Assembly: GCA_008360955.1 (NCBI GenBank)
Contig: LUCM01006158.1
Coordinates: 178,236-242,235 of the forward strand
Reading direction: 5' to 3'
Source: Fasciolopsis buskii
Lineage: Eukaryota > Platyhelminthes > Trematoda > Plagiorchiida > Fasciolidae
Length of the DNA: 64,000 bases
Shown here: piece by piece, positions 12,521 to 24,874 of the stretch
Numbering within the stretch: position 1 is the first letter of the stretch
Layout of the letters: every line of letters begins with the position of its first letter
The notes under the pieces: model-generated
What the model saw: the letters and a program-made list of their open reading frames with translations, nothing else
Told to the model about the DNA's origin: nothing
The model's database searches: none
Position numbers and translations under genes: made by a program

Positions 12521-13430
12521 GGGAATAAAGTCTTGACGTTTGGACATGAAGGGCTGTAGCATGTTTCCTTAATCGTGGTCCACTTGCCCAAAGGAAAGAG
12601 ATCAAAAAATCTATCTTTACCGGATCTTCGTAACCAATTCACATGAAAACTTCTAGATTCTGCTCCCTATGCTGTTAAGTCAGCTTTTGGAAGACTAATC
12701 ATATCCGTCTCAGCCGATCAGTGTATGGCTTGCTGAGAGGTCCCTCTCCATCCTCATGTTTAACTATTTCTGTGTGCTTGTTGAGTTCCCGTCGGCATTT
12801 GCTAAACATATCACAGTACCCATTCTTTTATGATCTAGTTCTGAAACTGATCTGTCGGCCGAAATGCATGAAATGTCACCAATGGTCCGACAGCTTGTGT
12901 CGGTGTGTTTACATTGCTTTACACTCGCTGGGTGGAGTGTCGAGAAAACATAAAAGGTATCGAAAAAACTGTTTCAACAAGTAAAAGATTTCAACATAAC
13001 ACAAACGGTGTGTCATATCACGGTTACAACCCCGGGCGAATGTTAGGAGAGGACAAAAAGCCATCGAATAACAGTCTCCGAAATGGTTATATTAGGAATC
13101 AGATCATTCTTTCACTTAATCCAAAAGAGCTCTCATTACTGTCACCAGTTTGTCCTGACAATTCATAGAAAACAGTGACCGCTGGTTGATGTTATAGCTG
13201 GTTGCTTACCGCGGACAACCGAATATTGTCGAGCAACGAAATTGTGATTACGAATGAGGAAGAGTTTTGCAACAGAAAGTCTTTTGTACTGCATCGAAGA
13301 AACCGTGGACCGTGTGATGTGTTGTTTGAAGCTTTAAAAAATGAAAACAACGTAATCGTGTGTGCTTTTAGTTGGTCATCATTTTCATTATTTTGGTTCA
13401 CTTTTTCAGGGCGTTTCCAATCAAACTTGC
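12521..13430. other. Non-coding stretch between retroelement remnants
   Basis: Several overlapping ORFs of 60-90 codons exist on both strands with no recognisable motif. This may be the decayed 3' part of the gypsy-like remnant or the decayed body of the Penelope-like element whose tail follows. Confidence 0.35.
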
Positions 13431-13505
13431 CTTGAAATGGCTACCTAAGTTAGTCGAAACGTCGGCTCATCACGAATATTCCGACCGTGCTGTTTCCATA
13501 TTTTG
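13431..13505 (+). repeat. Penelope-like tail with hammerhead-like module
   Basis: The segment has a TTGAAA box, a 5-bp stem (GGCTA at 13439-13443 pairing with TAGTC at 13451-13455, with one G-T wobble and loop CCTAAGT), then GAAAC and GTCGG. This is the arrangement of a hammerhead ribozyme core: conserved box, stem II, GAAA, then the strand that leads to stem III. PLEs are known to carry hammerhead motifs at their ends. Here the first conserved box deviates from CUGANGA, so the ribozyme is probably inactive. The following bases to about 13505 loosely match the tail copies at 10685 and 51839. Confidence 0.45.
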
Positions 13506-13611
13506 AAAACCATAAATTAGCAAAACTTTTCATTGTGGTCATAAGAAAACAGAACTGGTCGGAACCGGTTACAAATGGGGCTGAGTTGGGACTCTTGCGC
13601 CGGCTACTATC

Positions 13612-13670
13612 AACACTAATAATAATATTATTGATAAGCGTCATCACCATACTAATAATAAAAATGAAGC
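13612..13670. repeat. Imperfect AAT/TAA-rich simple repeat
   Basis: Interrupted ACTAATAATAAT-type trinucleotides on an AT-rich background. Low-complexity sequence with no coding content. Confidence 0.5.
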
Positions 13671-16600
13671 CATAGTTATTCAGGATGGTTTACGTTTGTC
13701 CACTGGGGAAGTAATAGGGGGACAAATGGCGCAGTTTGTCCGAAAAACCGGAAACAAACATGAGATGATGAAATTCTATAGAATTACAGGTCCATGCCTT
13801 CGGTGAGATGGCAAGCAATTAGAACATGTTGATGAACTGATGAGTAGATGAGAATACGCATTTGGGCCCCCCAGTGCAAAGTAGCCAGTGGAACTTGGAA
13901 AGGACCAGGGGTGTTGTACATTTGCACCAGCGAAACAACTTCTTGGTTTCTAAAATAGTTTCGGTAGCGTCAAACGCAGAACGGCTGACTGTGCAACAGT
14001 ATTCCTCGGGTGCGAGAAAGGAATTCAGATCAGGTGGTGATTCAATAACCGCTATCATGCAAATTGTATCCTTGTTTTTGGAAGCAAAAACGTTTCATTC
14101 ACTACTTGATTGGTTTTGCAAAATTGACTGTAGGTTATCCGTCATGTATCGGACGTTTGTTTTTTTTAGATTTTTAATGACGAAAGTCATGCGTTTGTTC
14201 ACAGGTAAGTGGGCAAGTTATAAAACGTGAAATGAGTTGGCTAGTTGATCTTGAATATTTTTTTGTGAACAGAATACCCAGTTTTTCGATTTCGTTCCAC
14301 CCAACGTGCCCTAGTAAGATTCCCAAAATGAAAGCCCATTTGTTAGGATTATTCTTCAACAGATAGAAGCGTTGCAACTTGATATCGGTGTCGGTGCTGT
14401 TGCCCTCGATGAGTGCTACATTTTTGTGGTCGATTATTGATCACAGTTTGGAAACAGATGGAGAGGTATTAGAACATATTCTAATGGATGTGAAAATTAT
14501 ATCTCCAGTAATCTGATTGTTTATATTAACTGTATCGTGTACCGTTCGTGTTTTGCCGCCAGTGACAGCCAAGGATTTTAAGAATGTCCTTGTCACGCAC
14601 GTGCTTGCCTAAACGTTTTTGGTTTCCAAGACACACTGTGGTTTTCCTCACTTCAATGTCACTTATTCACTCAATGTTTTAACCTATCATCAAAGACCAA
14701 ATGAACGCGAAAATAACTGCCCGATTATCTAATTTGCAGCTAAAATGAACTTACCGATTTGAAGATATTTTGTGATGCACCAACGGGCAGGCAAGTATTA
14801 CTTTAATGATTGGATGGGGACGTCTGAAGCACAATATTTTGGCACTGTTTTTGTTTGGCAGTCATTTGCCAAATTCGGGGATTTCTAAAACAGTTATGCA
14901 GTTGAAAGCCGAAGTCCGACCCTGAAGTCGAAGAACTCATACATGATCTAAGTGTAGTTTCTGGCAGCTAATCACATTACTTTCTAATCGGAACTTATAA
15001 TGAGCACACATAGGTTATTGACGGACAGTTAGAAGCAACAAGATCTTTCGAACCAACCATTTTTTTTCTCTCGTAACGCTAAAATCGTGTGCTTCTCGAC
15101 TTCTGGCTTCAACGTTTAACCTTATCACGATTTTTGTGGGCTCTGTAAAGACGCTCGTTTTGTTGAAATGTGGCTAGAATAAGGTCATCTGTCACGTAAA
15201 AATAAAATTATCACCAACACGTTCCTTTTTTTGGAAATGGTTTTCGAAAATGTACCGAGCATAGACATGCTGGACGAGTTTCAGTCCTCAGACTTCATTT
15301 CATAAATACACCTCGTGTCCACAGTTCATATCCTGGGCAATATCGGTCATGCAGTTTCTTTTTCTCTTGATGGAAGAACCCGCATAACAACATTTACTTT
15401 TCCTGACCACGGTCACACGTTCGGACTCTTTCTTCTTTTCATTTTTCTGTAGATTTTCCGTGACAGCGTTTTGTCTGTACTTGTCAATCGCATACCTCTT
15501 TTCTCAGGAATGAATCCTCACTTTCGTCACTCGACTTTGTAGTTTTCCAAGGGGCCATTCCTATCGATTGCTCTGTACGTTGTCAACCCTCTTATCACTG
15601 ATCGCAATTACACCCTGATCAAAACTGACGGAAGCCATGTTCATGTGCAAATGAATATGAACCAATTTAATGATTGGTGCTTCTCTCAGCCTCCATAATT
15701 GAAATTTCTCATGTGTTAGTAATCACTTTGCCCTCAGTGTACTTTTCAACTCAGATTTTCATAGTGATCTCGTTCTTTTGTCTGTGAATAACAAAGAAAT
15801 TAAATCGATTTTTCTGTCCGTTCCCATGGAGCACTTTTACAATGACCTTAAGTTCGGATCCAACATGTCACATTAATGTTCCATAGAGTATAAAACTACC
15901 ATCTAAGCATTCTTACTATCGTTTATCATTGATTTCTGGTCTTCGGAATAAAATAAAAACAACACGCATGCTCTTAGTACCCTAAGATTGATTCCAATTC
16001 ACGATGAAGCTAACTGAGATAGACTCTCAGGTTTAACTGTCCAGATAATATTGCAATGCTCGTTGACTGATTTCCGAATTACTGTTCCAGAACTGAGTGC
16101 GGTTCGCTAATGTATTAAACTGTCTGTCATCCAGCAGTAGTTACTCGGTATTTCTCGTGGCTTCTCAGCCTACACTGTTTTTTATAATGGGATTCTTTCC
16201 CAGTCGGACATCGGTACACATTGTCTTGCTCGTTTAAAAGCGGATAACAGCCTGGAAATAAGTGGTCTTAGAAGTCGTTTAGTTATTACTACAAAGGCAG
16301 TTTTAATGGGTCTTTATTTCATTTTGTTATATCGTTGTTTTCTGTCCAAATCAAAACAGAAACATAGAAGCATAGATTGATTTGGCCAACATGAAGTAAA
16401 TTCCTTTGTTTTGATATTTTTAGCCCACTAGCGCCAAGCGCGCGTAATTTGGGGATCGTTTCGTTTATAAAACAACTAATTATTCATCTCTTTCGGGAAT
16501 ACAAGCAGTAAAATTGGGAATGCATTTCCACCGGAAAAGTTGGATCAAAGCAAATCTCCCTTGTAACTTGTCCGATCTCCGTAAATAGGCAACTGGGTAT

Positions 16601-17194
16601 TAACCGTAAATACTTGTCACATGATTTTCAAGGGTTCACCCTTACCAGTGTTCACCAAATCTTTAAGATCTAACTAATACCAATATTAGACCGATCTTGA
16701 TTTGCTGTTATCTAGAGCAGTCAATAGCATGCACAATTCAGGGAGGTTGATTGATTGCTTCGTTGCTTTGAGCGCAAAACTTAGTAATTCGGCAACATTT
16801 CTACGTATCAGCAGTAACCGTATCGACGTGCGTCAAACAGACAGATTTTTCTATCGACAGTGATAAAAATGGGAGCTTGTCGTAATTCAGCTATTTACTG
16901 TTGCTAAAGGTTCTGATAATTAGGCTTACTCATCAGAAAATTAGAATGGCTTGTCTACGGACTCTGAGCCTACTGGATGTTGGGTCGCCTTTCCGATCAC
17001 CGAGTTGCAGGTCAAAAGAAGTGCCGCAGCGTCGCGCAGATTACGTCAATCTCCAAGCTGAGCGCGGAAGTCACACGAAGAAGTCACTCAATAGTGATCG
17101 CCGCACTCCAACTTGGAGTTCGAAATTGGAAAGTACTGGCTTTATTTTGGGGCCTACGAGCACGGTGCTCTTGCGTAGTATTTGAACATGGAAT
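13671..17194. other. Long non-coding stretch
   Basis: Apart from the possible 35-base micro-exon at 14170-14204, annotated separately, I see no supported gene, repeat or RNA. The plus ORF 13862-14230 and its minus counterpart have no recognisable motif. Confidence 0.4.
14170..14204 (+). other. Possible 35-nt micro-exon
   Basis: A run of T followed by AG (TTTGTTTTTTTTAG, ending 14169) is an excellent acceptor. 35 bases later CACAG followed by GTAAGTGG is a near-perfect donor. The enclosed sequence is open in two frames. Micro-exons of this size are well known in trematode genes. There is no flanking exon to confirm it, and poly-T tracts followed by AG occur often by chance, so this is only a candidate. 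Confidence 0.25.
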
Positions 17195-17495
17195 AAGGGG
17201 GCAGAATTCGGTCACCTGCGGTAACGAACGGATACGGATTACAAGTAGGCGCTGAACTGATTCCAGTCCAAGTTACGCAAGAGAACGAGTGGTATTTACA
17301 GCCCATGGGTTTACATGAAAAATTGAAGACCTCCCGACTGATGGAATATGTTTCATCGAATCGCTTTGGATGAATGTTTGGTTTTCACAAACACCCATCG
17401 CTGCGGTTTTCATTGGTTGCTTGTCTACGCGGGTCAGAGTGAAGCTGTACCGGACTGCATCATGTGACTTGTACGTAAACTTACTAGATCAACTT
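17195..17495. repeat. Dispersed repeat, copy 1
   Basis: Two blocks match, in the same order and orientation, sequence on either side of the gap at 41.2-41.7 kb. The first (about 17205-17285; GAATTCGGTC, then GGTAACGA, then CCAAG-TTACG) matches 41168-41242. The second (about 17402-17482; GCGGTT-TCA-TGGTTGCTT, then CCGGACTGCATCA) matches 41668-41745. The bases between them here, about 118, therefore predict what is missing in the gap. Its relation to any autonomous element is unknown; no coding frame was identified. Confidence 0.55.
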
Positions 17496-17551
17496 TGGCT
17501 GGAGATAAAATGAATTTAAACGACTCGGTATTGCTAACTAGATAGGGAAGA

Positions 17552-17688
17552 AATGCTTGTTGGTAGTCATGAGGACTTCGTAGAACTAAGATTGAGCCGT
17601 GGGCAGTTAAACTGTTTACATCGGCAGCACTGGATTCTGCATCAACATGCCAAAAGGCAGTACGTTCTTGATTTTATGCAACACGGAC
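17552..17688 (+). CDS. Weak candidate exon ending at GTAAGT
   Basis: From an ATG at 17552 (in frame after a stop slightly upstream) the frame reads 45 residues of coding-like, His/Gln/Leu/Arg-rich sequence (for example LVGSHEDFVELRLSR and HWILHQHAKRQYVLDF). It reaches ACACGGAC followed by a perfect GTAAGT donor at 17689; the frame stops just inside the putative intron, as expected. I do not recognise the sequence. It could be a first coding exon or an internal exon with its acceptor at the CTAACTAG just upstream. It directly follows the dispersed repeat at 17195-17495. Confidence 0.3.
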
Positions 17689-17689
17689 G

Positions 17690-20600
17690 TAAGTAATAAG
17701 TCAATTCACTTTTGCATTCGTTTTTTCATTGAGGTTTCGTGACATAAACTTCGGGATTTCGCCAAAAAAGGTGTTCAGGTTCATCTTATGTCATTCGCCC
17801 CAATAATCACGTGTTTATTTGTTCTGGATTTTGTTTTGATAGTTGCCTTGCCATACTTCAGTAAATGTGTCACTACAGCTGCACGTGGACTTGCATACAG
17901 TCCAGGAAGCAGAGTACACCAGCAGATCAAGTTTACATTTACTTTTTTGCTAGATAATCTATAGGCCAGTCTTCGATGATTAGTGACTCAGCAAGAACTG
18001 TCCATTGTGAACTGGATTGAGATGAATGGCTGGAAATGGGCCAACCTACTGATGGCCGGCAGGCTATAACGTCTGGCCATCTAAGATATTTTCCATTTCA
18101 GTGACACTTTATACTGTTTTGCCGAGATCAACAATTAAACATTATGCTGAAAGACATTGTTTCTGATATGTGGTGAACGTCACATAACTCGGACACATCG
18201 AGCTCCGTATCGGAGAGGTTCAGGTAATGAATCCAGTAGGATCACCGTGCATGGCGTGTTTAAGCAGGTTGCGCCACTTTTTGATAAACATGTGACTTAG
18301 AATCAAACTGTTGCATATTACACAGTCATCATCCGCAAGTATCCACATAGAATACAAAACATCTGTAAGCGGATGCACCACAACTTACATCACGTGAACT
18401 AGTGACGACTGAATAGCTGTCCACCATCAATTTTTACAGTGGATCGATTCGTTAACAGAAAGACGGTTGACGTCCTTCACTCGGGATCCATACGAATGCA
18501 TCGAGTGACTGGAGCCGTGTTTTCTGAACTGTGAGTGGTTCCCCGCGTGTCACGTGACGGTGCCGGATGTGTGGCTCTATTTCAATTCGAATTGATGTAC
18601 AGAGTTTGAAACGTTGGATTCCACTATTCGGAACGCACACATACAAACGGATGAATAAGTTAAGTAAGAAACGATAACATTTTTTGGATATAAATCGTTT
18701 GTGAATCCATGTGGAATTTCACACCGATAAAACAGCAGATAGTAATAGCAATAAATATTGCAACTGCGGCGTGAAAATTTTATATTTCATTTGCAGTTTT
18801 ACATCACTTTATAACCTCTGCTACCGGATGTACTCGCTGCCTACAGCCGATTTACTGCTTACGTATGTGAAACGAAAGAAAACGTCTGTGGAGCTGTATC
18901 AATTATTCTCGGAAGCACCGGAATGACGATCCGCATAATGGTGTTGGAATAAAAAGATTGATCAACTTGTTACAAGCTTGTGTATCACTAGGGTGTGCCT
19001 ATGTCCTTTCACATACTTCATACATTCGTCAACAATTGCTAGATGTGTGTGAGTGTTTGGATTTGCGTTTGTAAAAAGTTTTCGCCATTGGTGATCATGA
19101 TCGACCGACCTTCCAACTATTCTACTTGACCTGACTTGTTTGCGGTTCTCGTCGACTGCTTCACAAAATTTTCTTCTTCACAACAGCCTAAACTCTCATG
19201 AAACTGACGTGATTTTTCTCGTTTTACAAAATCGGATATCGATCTGCTCAATATTTTGTTAAAAATAAAAGCACTAGCACCCATACAAAAGATGCAATGG
19301 ATTCAGAAAGTGGCTATGATTTCAGGATTGACTGCAAAACCAGTATCAGCGGTCACCTGACGGGTAGCTTATATGCACAGCACCAAGAAAAATGTTTTTT
19401 TCTTTTCTCTGTCTCACTGCATGGGTTATTAAATTTCTGTCACATGATCCGGTTGAGTAATGAACTCTCTTGATGATCATTGCATTCCGAAATATTACCC
19501 TATAACACACCGGATCGCTAATTTCAACAACTAGTGAGAAAAACACTAAATGAATTTTGTAACATGAAAAACAATATGAGTGAATTTCTTCTCAGTCGAC
19601 GGAACTACATAACGAGAAACCATCCGGTCGGATTTAAAGATATTATATTTATTACATATCTGTCCTAACAAAGGCGTTAACATTCCTCCGAATAAAATAC
19701 GCATGTTCAAAAGAATCGATATCCAAAATGTTTGACTTGAGAAATCCAGAACTAATCGAATTAAGATGCTTCGTGTGTACATTTTCAGTTACCGAATACG
19801 AACATGCTTGCAGAAAAGAAAGATAGGCAGTTGTAAACAAACGTGATTGTCTCGAAGAAATAATTAATTTTTCCTCCGCGCCTTTCTCTGATACATACAA
19901 CCGAGATCAGTGATTGCTATTCACGTATTATTACGTATAGAAGAAAATAAACATTGCCCATTCGAGTTGTCTGCTCATCATTCACCACGGTGACAACTAG
20001 ACTCGATGGTTGCTACGACGTTTGGAATAGGGAGGTCAAATAGGGTGCCGATTTGCCTAAACTTTTTCATTGCTGCTGAGAGCCCATAGCCTGTTTGATA
20101 TGTTGAACGTGGAAAAAGAGCGATGTGCAGTGTCTTGTGGCCTGGATTGATTTGGATCATCCGGGAACACTCGTTTTTCCCTAGAGAACTTCTCAGAGTA
20201 CGGTCAGTGTTTTCGTGGCATAATTTGCAGTTTCTGTGGTAGCAAAGCTGAAATCACCAATAAAAAATCAAAGAAATATGCGGCCGTTTCATCCTGGTTG
20301 GGAATCATGAATAGGTTTTTTTCAAGTTAATCACTAGCGATCGGTGACACCACGAGTAAAAATTAAGAATGAATGTTTAAGACGTGAAATAAAATTTGGC
20401 AAACAGCACTTTATATATTTCAATCGGCAAAATCACCACACACGGATCAGTATGTCTCGGCCATGAATCATTCCAGCTGCAATCACTTAACCCTTTAGCT
20501 GCCCGCTGTTGACTGTGTATCTGTTCTCCTGAAACGCCATGCTGAAATAAACTAAAAGAAGGCGGTAAAATTGCATCAGAGTAAATTTTATAACCAAGGG

Positions 20601-23146
20601 AACCAGTCCGTCCAAGCGTGGGTCTGTTAGGAAGGACTGTTCACCAAAAGACATGTAGAGTCAGCAGCATGAAAAGAATTCATTTGACGTAGGAGGAAGT
20701 TTAACCGGCACTTGCTAACTGAAAAGCATTCAACGCACTAGCACCAGAGTGTCCAAGATTTGAAAATATTCTTACAACACCTGATTACCGATGGTACTGA
20801 TAGATGGGTCATTAGGAACTGCTGAATTCGGTGAAATGAGTCAGTTGAGTTCAGCTTCTCCATCTCTCGTTCTCCTGCTTTCGTTTTATCCTTCTCACAC
20901 CAACCCCTTCCTCTGCCAGTTAGTTATTGTTCACCGTTTTCCTCTAACCGCTACCTGACTCAATGTCCCTAATGATATCTGTTTGGCGGCCTTCTTGCGA
21001 GGGCGTTTGAGCTCCCGGGACTCACCGCCCATTCACTAACCGTGTTTTTCCGTCAATGTTCAAACTATGGCTGACTTTGATTCGATCGTCCGCCCTGGTT
21101 GCAGTGTGGGGCTGAATTTGACATTTCTCCAGTTTGTGCAGTGTACATAATTGATTTACACTTAACTCCAACTGAGAAAGTTCGGATTCCTAGAGTGTTC
21201 ACGACTGGCGTACGCGCATCTCGACTGTCAGCTCAGTGTTGATGGTACGGCGTGGACCGATTAGAGTAATATTTTTGGTAGCCCATGAACTATGTCATTG
21301 GTGTTGTCGCACAACCAGTACGTGTTCCGGGGAAGTTGCACAATGGTAAAGAAAGACCGAATTTGGCACCGGTTGCGCTGGTTTTGAAGACTGACTTTGA
21401 TTAATGGACGCTGAACCAACTAGGACTGTTTCTTCCAGACTTCTTCATTTAAATTTACCTCAGAAAAAATTAAAAAACTTTTCCCATAATCCAGACTTCC
21501 AGCATACATATTTATATCTTTAAATACCTTTCAGCTGTTTGTATGAAATTGATTAACCATATCGTTTTAATGTAGTTTCAATAAAATCATGTAAAAATTC
21601 AGCTGACGTAATCCGCTAAGTGCTAGCGGATAAACCATGTGGTGGATAAAATGGCAACTGTTCTGACTATCGATCGAGGCAGTTAACCCGGAGGAGAAGA
21701 CAAATCGCATTTCAGATTGTTTAGACAAGTGATTTCTGGTTTTACCCAACAGTTTTGCATGATGAAAACCCCTGCACTTTTGGCGCAAACAGTCGACAAG
21801 ACGAAACGAGGGCAATCTGAACTTAGGTGAGAAAAAACAATTGGCTGGCTTCCAGATTTCAAGTAAATTTCACTTGTGAATAAGTTTTACGCTCAGTGTA
21901 AGTGCATGGTTGACCGGGTTTCGTGTAAACACAGTCAGTCGGTCAAACAGTCAGTCTGTCATTCTGTCTGCCTGAATGCACGTTTGATTGGTTGCATTTC
22001 TGCTTGGCCGGACAAGTGCGTATGGAGATTCGATATTTCGGCTTGGTTTCACGAGGCTCAACTGAATTTCTTTGAATTCGCCGTCGAACCGTATTAGGCT
22101 TGCGGAGAGCAAAGGTGTTTTACTTAGCGCTGAATATTAGTCGAGCATGCTTCACTGAATCAAGCAAGAATTCACCGGCTACCCGGCTATTTAACCAGGT
22201 TTAATAGAGATTAATAAACCTAGTAAACACTGATGGATCGACAAATCGCAAGCCAGGCTGACCAGAGTGGACTTTTGTGAGTTTGACAAACTACCTATAT
22301 CAATGGTCTAACGTGAAGATCTTCGATTATCAGCTTCCAAAGTTAATGGCTGTTTGCTGGGAAAGTCGTCAAATCCTTTCTCGAACAGGTATTATTACGT
22401 CTACTAATGTTCCCACGAAACGTGATCGCATACAGTCACACATGACAATCGATGAGAGATTAGTCACGTAGATTTGGACAACCCTGATTAAACTGCTTCT
22501 ACTACTACTAATACCACTACTAATTTCAGTGCCAGTATTGATAACAAAAATTTTAATACTAATTAGTATAACAAAATCAGTCTTATCATTCAGAGGTGGT
22601 GATCTCTTGCAGAGTGAGAGGCAGAACTGTGGAAGCGTCTGCAACAAAAGTGGCATACGTTCAACTAAACTTTCCTTATAATATTGTTGTCAGCTCAACC
22701 ATGTGACCGGAAAGATATCCTTTTGTTTAAGCTATTGACCGAGACCACTAACTTTTCAAGGTGAGCATACTTGATTGGTAGAGTGTAACAGACAACTCCG
22801 ACGACGGACACAGAAAACTCTTCATGTTTCTAGATTTCGTAGTGAACAGTTCCGATCTTACCTATTAACGGATAGGATCGGGAAATTAGCAGCCTGAAGA
22901 ATGATGTCGAAGATTTACGTTGGACCGCGACAAGTGGCTTCTCTGCATCATCGCAATCTACCCACCGAAGCTGGCTTTCCTATGCGCTTACGTTGGCTTT
23001 TATAAATCTACTTTTCAATCTTATGGCTTAGCGAATTGTTCATGGTTTATTCTGGACAGTTCTTTTGCTCGCTGTGTTAACGAAACAACGACATGTGAAA
23101 TTGTTCAACGAAGGTGGACCAAATGGTGTGTGGTCATTATAGCGCT
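17690..23146. other. Long, mostly non-coding stretch
   Basis: Weakly coding-looking minus-strand frames occur at 18452-18646 (ends RLQSLDAFVWIPSEGRQ) and 19978-20160 (YGLSAAMKKFRQIGTLF, after a possible acceptor ATATCAAACAG). A minus-strand donor-like ATAG/GTAAGA lies at 22858. None has enough support to annotate as a gene. An ACT/TAC-rich simple stretch lies at about 22497-22530. Confidence 0.35.
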
Positions 23147-24009
23147 GCGCTTTCAGACGACCATATCACCTTCAGCATACACTAACCGTTAATGTTTACG
23201 AGCAGGTTTCTACGCGCCGATAACAATCTGCTTTCATTACACAGTCACGAATACAATGGCCCACATCATTCAAGTCCCATCAAGAATGACCAATTTTACC
23301 GGAGGGCTTGATTAGTTGAGTGCTTCGTAGAACCAAGCCTGACGGTGGTGATTCATTTAGCACTACTTTTGGGCTGTTTGCAGGAATTTTGTTACCTACA
23401 CGAGTTTTATACCAAGGGCAAAGTTTAGGTATAGCTTATAAAAAACCAATAATAATCCTGCTTTCAACGAAAAATATCTGGGTATAATTGGTAACTAAAA
23501 ATCGACGCTTCCAATTAGGCTCTGGGCTTCACGACACTATCACTTATTGTGAAATGAATATGCCATCAACCGACCAGTACCCATTTCGGCCGGTCACATG
23601 ACTTCATGGACAGGAGCAGATGTTTTCAGTGAGTAGAATTGCACCAACCTGTGACTTACATAAATCTTCCGAAATACCGACGGAAAAGCCGTTTTTTATT
23701 AGAACCAGGGGCGAAAAAAACCAGACTTTCACGACTGCGTCTCCTTCTCGTGACTGCAATGGAATACGTACACATCAAGTTCGGATATGTGCTACGCAGT
23801 GGATTCCTGTTAGTTCAAGTGATATTTGCACTTTGATTGTCGCATTATTTTATTGGGTATTGGAATGTGGAGTTAATTGGGAATGAGCGCTACATCCGGT
23901 TTAATGTTCTAGTCCTGGGTAAAAAAATGGTTCTGGAAACGGGGTCGTTTTCATTTGGCCAAGTCCCATTCTCTTCCGAACGCCTAACTGGATTTACGTT
24001 AACAATTAC
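23147..24009 (+). repeat. Tandem duplicate block, copy 1
   Basis: These 863 bases recur at 24011-24874. The two copies appear identical apart from one extra A in a poly-A run (7 A here, 8 A in copy 2). They are separated only by a single N at 24010. The block has no recognised gene; the ORFs at 23620-23886 and 23639-23836 are simply repeated in copy 2. The pattern is what an unmerged overlap of two contig ends looks like. Confidence 0.9.
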
Positions 24010-24010
24010 N
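24010..24010. other. Single-N contig join
   Basis: An isolated N exactly at the boundary between the two copies of the 863-bp block. It marks an assembly join, not a biological feature. Confidence 0.85.
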
Positions 24011-24874
24011 GCGCTTTCAGACGACCATATCACCTTCAGCATACACTAACCGTTAATGTTTACGAGCAGGTTTCTACGCGCCGATAACAATCTGCTTTCA
24101 TTACACAGTCACGAATACAATGGCCCACATCATTCAAGTCCCATCAAGAATGACCAATTTTACCGGAGGGCTTGATTAGTTGAGTGCTTCGTAGAACCAA
24201 GCCTGACGGTGGTGATTCATTTAGCACTACTTTTGGGCTGTTTGCAGGAATTTTGTTACCTACACGAGTTTTATACCAAGGGCAAAGTTTAGGTATAGCT
24301 TATAAAAAACCAATAATAATCCTGCTTTCAACGAAAAATATCTGGGTATAATTGGTAACTAAAAATCGACGCTTCCAATTAGGCTCTGGGCTTCACGACA
24401 CTATCACTTATTGTGAAATGAATATGCCATCAACCGACCAGTACCCATTTCGGCCGGTCACATGACTTCATGGACAGGAGCAGATGTTTTCAGTGAGTAG
24501 AATTGCACCAACCTGTGACTTACATAAATCTTCCGAAATACCGACGGAAAAGCCGTTTTTTATTAGAACCAGGGGCGAAAAAAAACCAGACTTTCACGAC
24601 TGCGTCTCCTTCTCGTGACTGCAATGGAATACGTACACATCAAGTTCGGATATGTGCTACGCAGTGGATTCCTGTTAGTTCAAGTGATATTTGCACTTTG
24701 ATTGTCGCATTATTTTATTGGGTATTGGAATGTGGAGTTAATTGGGAATGAGCGCTACATCCGGTTTAATGTTCTAGTCCTGGGTAAAAAAATGGTTCTG
24801 GAAACGGGGTCGTTTTCATTTGGCCAAGTCCCATTCTCTTCCGAACGCCTAACTGGATTTACGTTAACAATTAC
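24011..24874 (+). repeat. Tandem duplicate block, copy 2
   Basis: Second copy of 23147-24009, one base longer because of a homopolymer difference. The sequence continues uniquely after TTAACAATTAC at 24874, while copy 1 ends there at the N. Copy 1 alone is preceded by unique sequence. Both facts fit a contig overlap. Confidence 0.9.

Noticed and set aside
22497..22530. ACT/TAC trinucleotide run as a possible CRISPR or satellite array
   Set aside because: Short, imperfect simple repeat without spacers; no CRISPR features anywhere in the window.
23620..24751. Two near-identical ORF sets that look like a gene duplication
   Set aside because: They lie in the 863-bp block duplicated around a single N, best explained by unmerged contig overlap.
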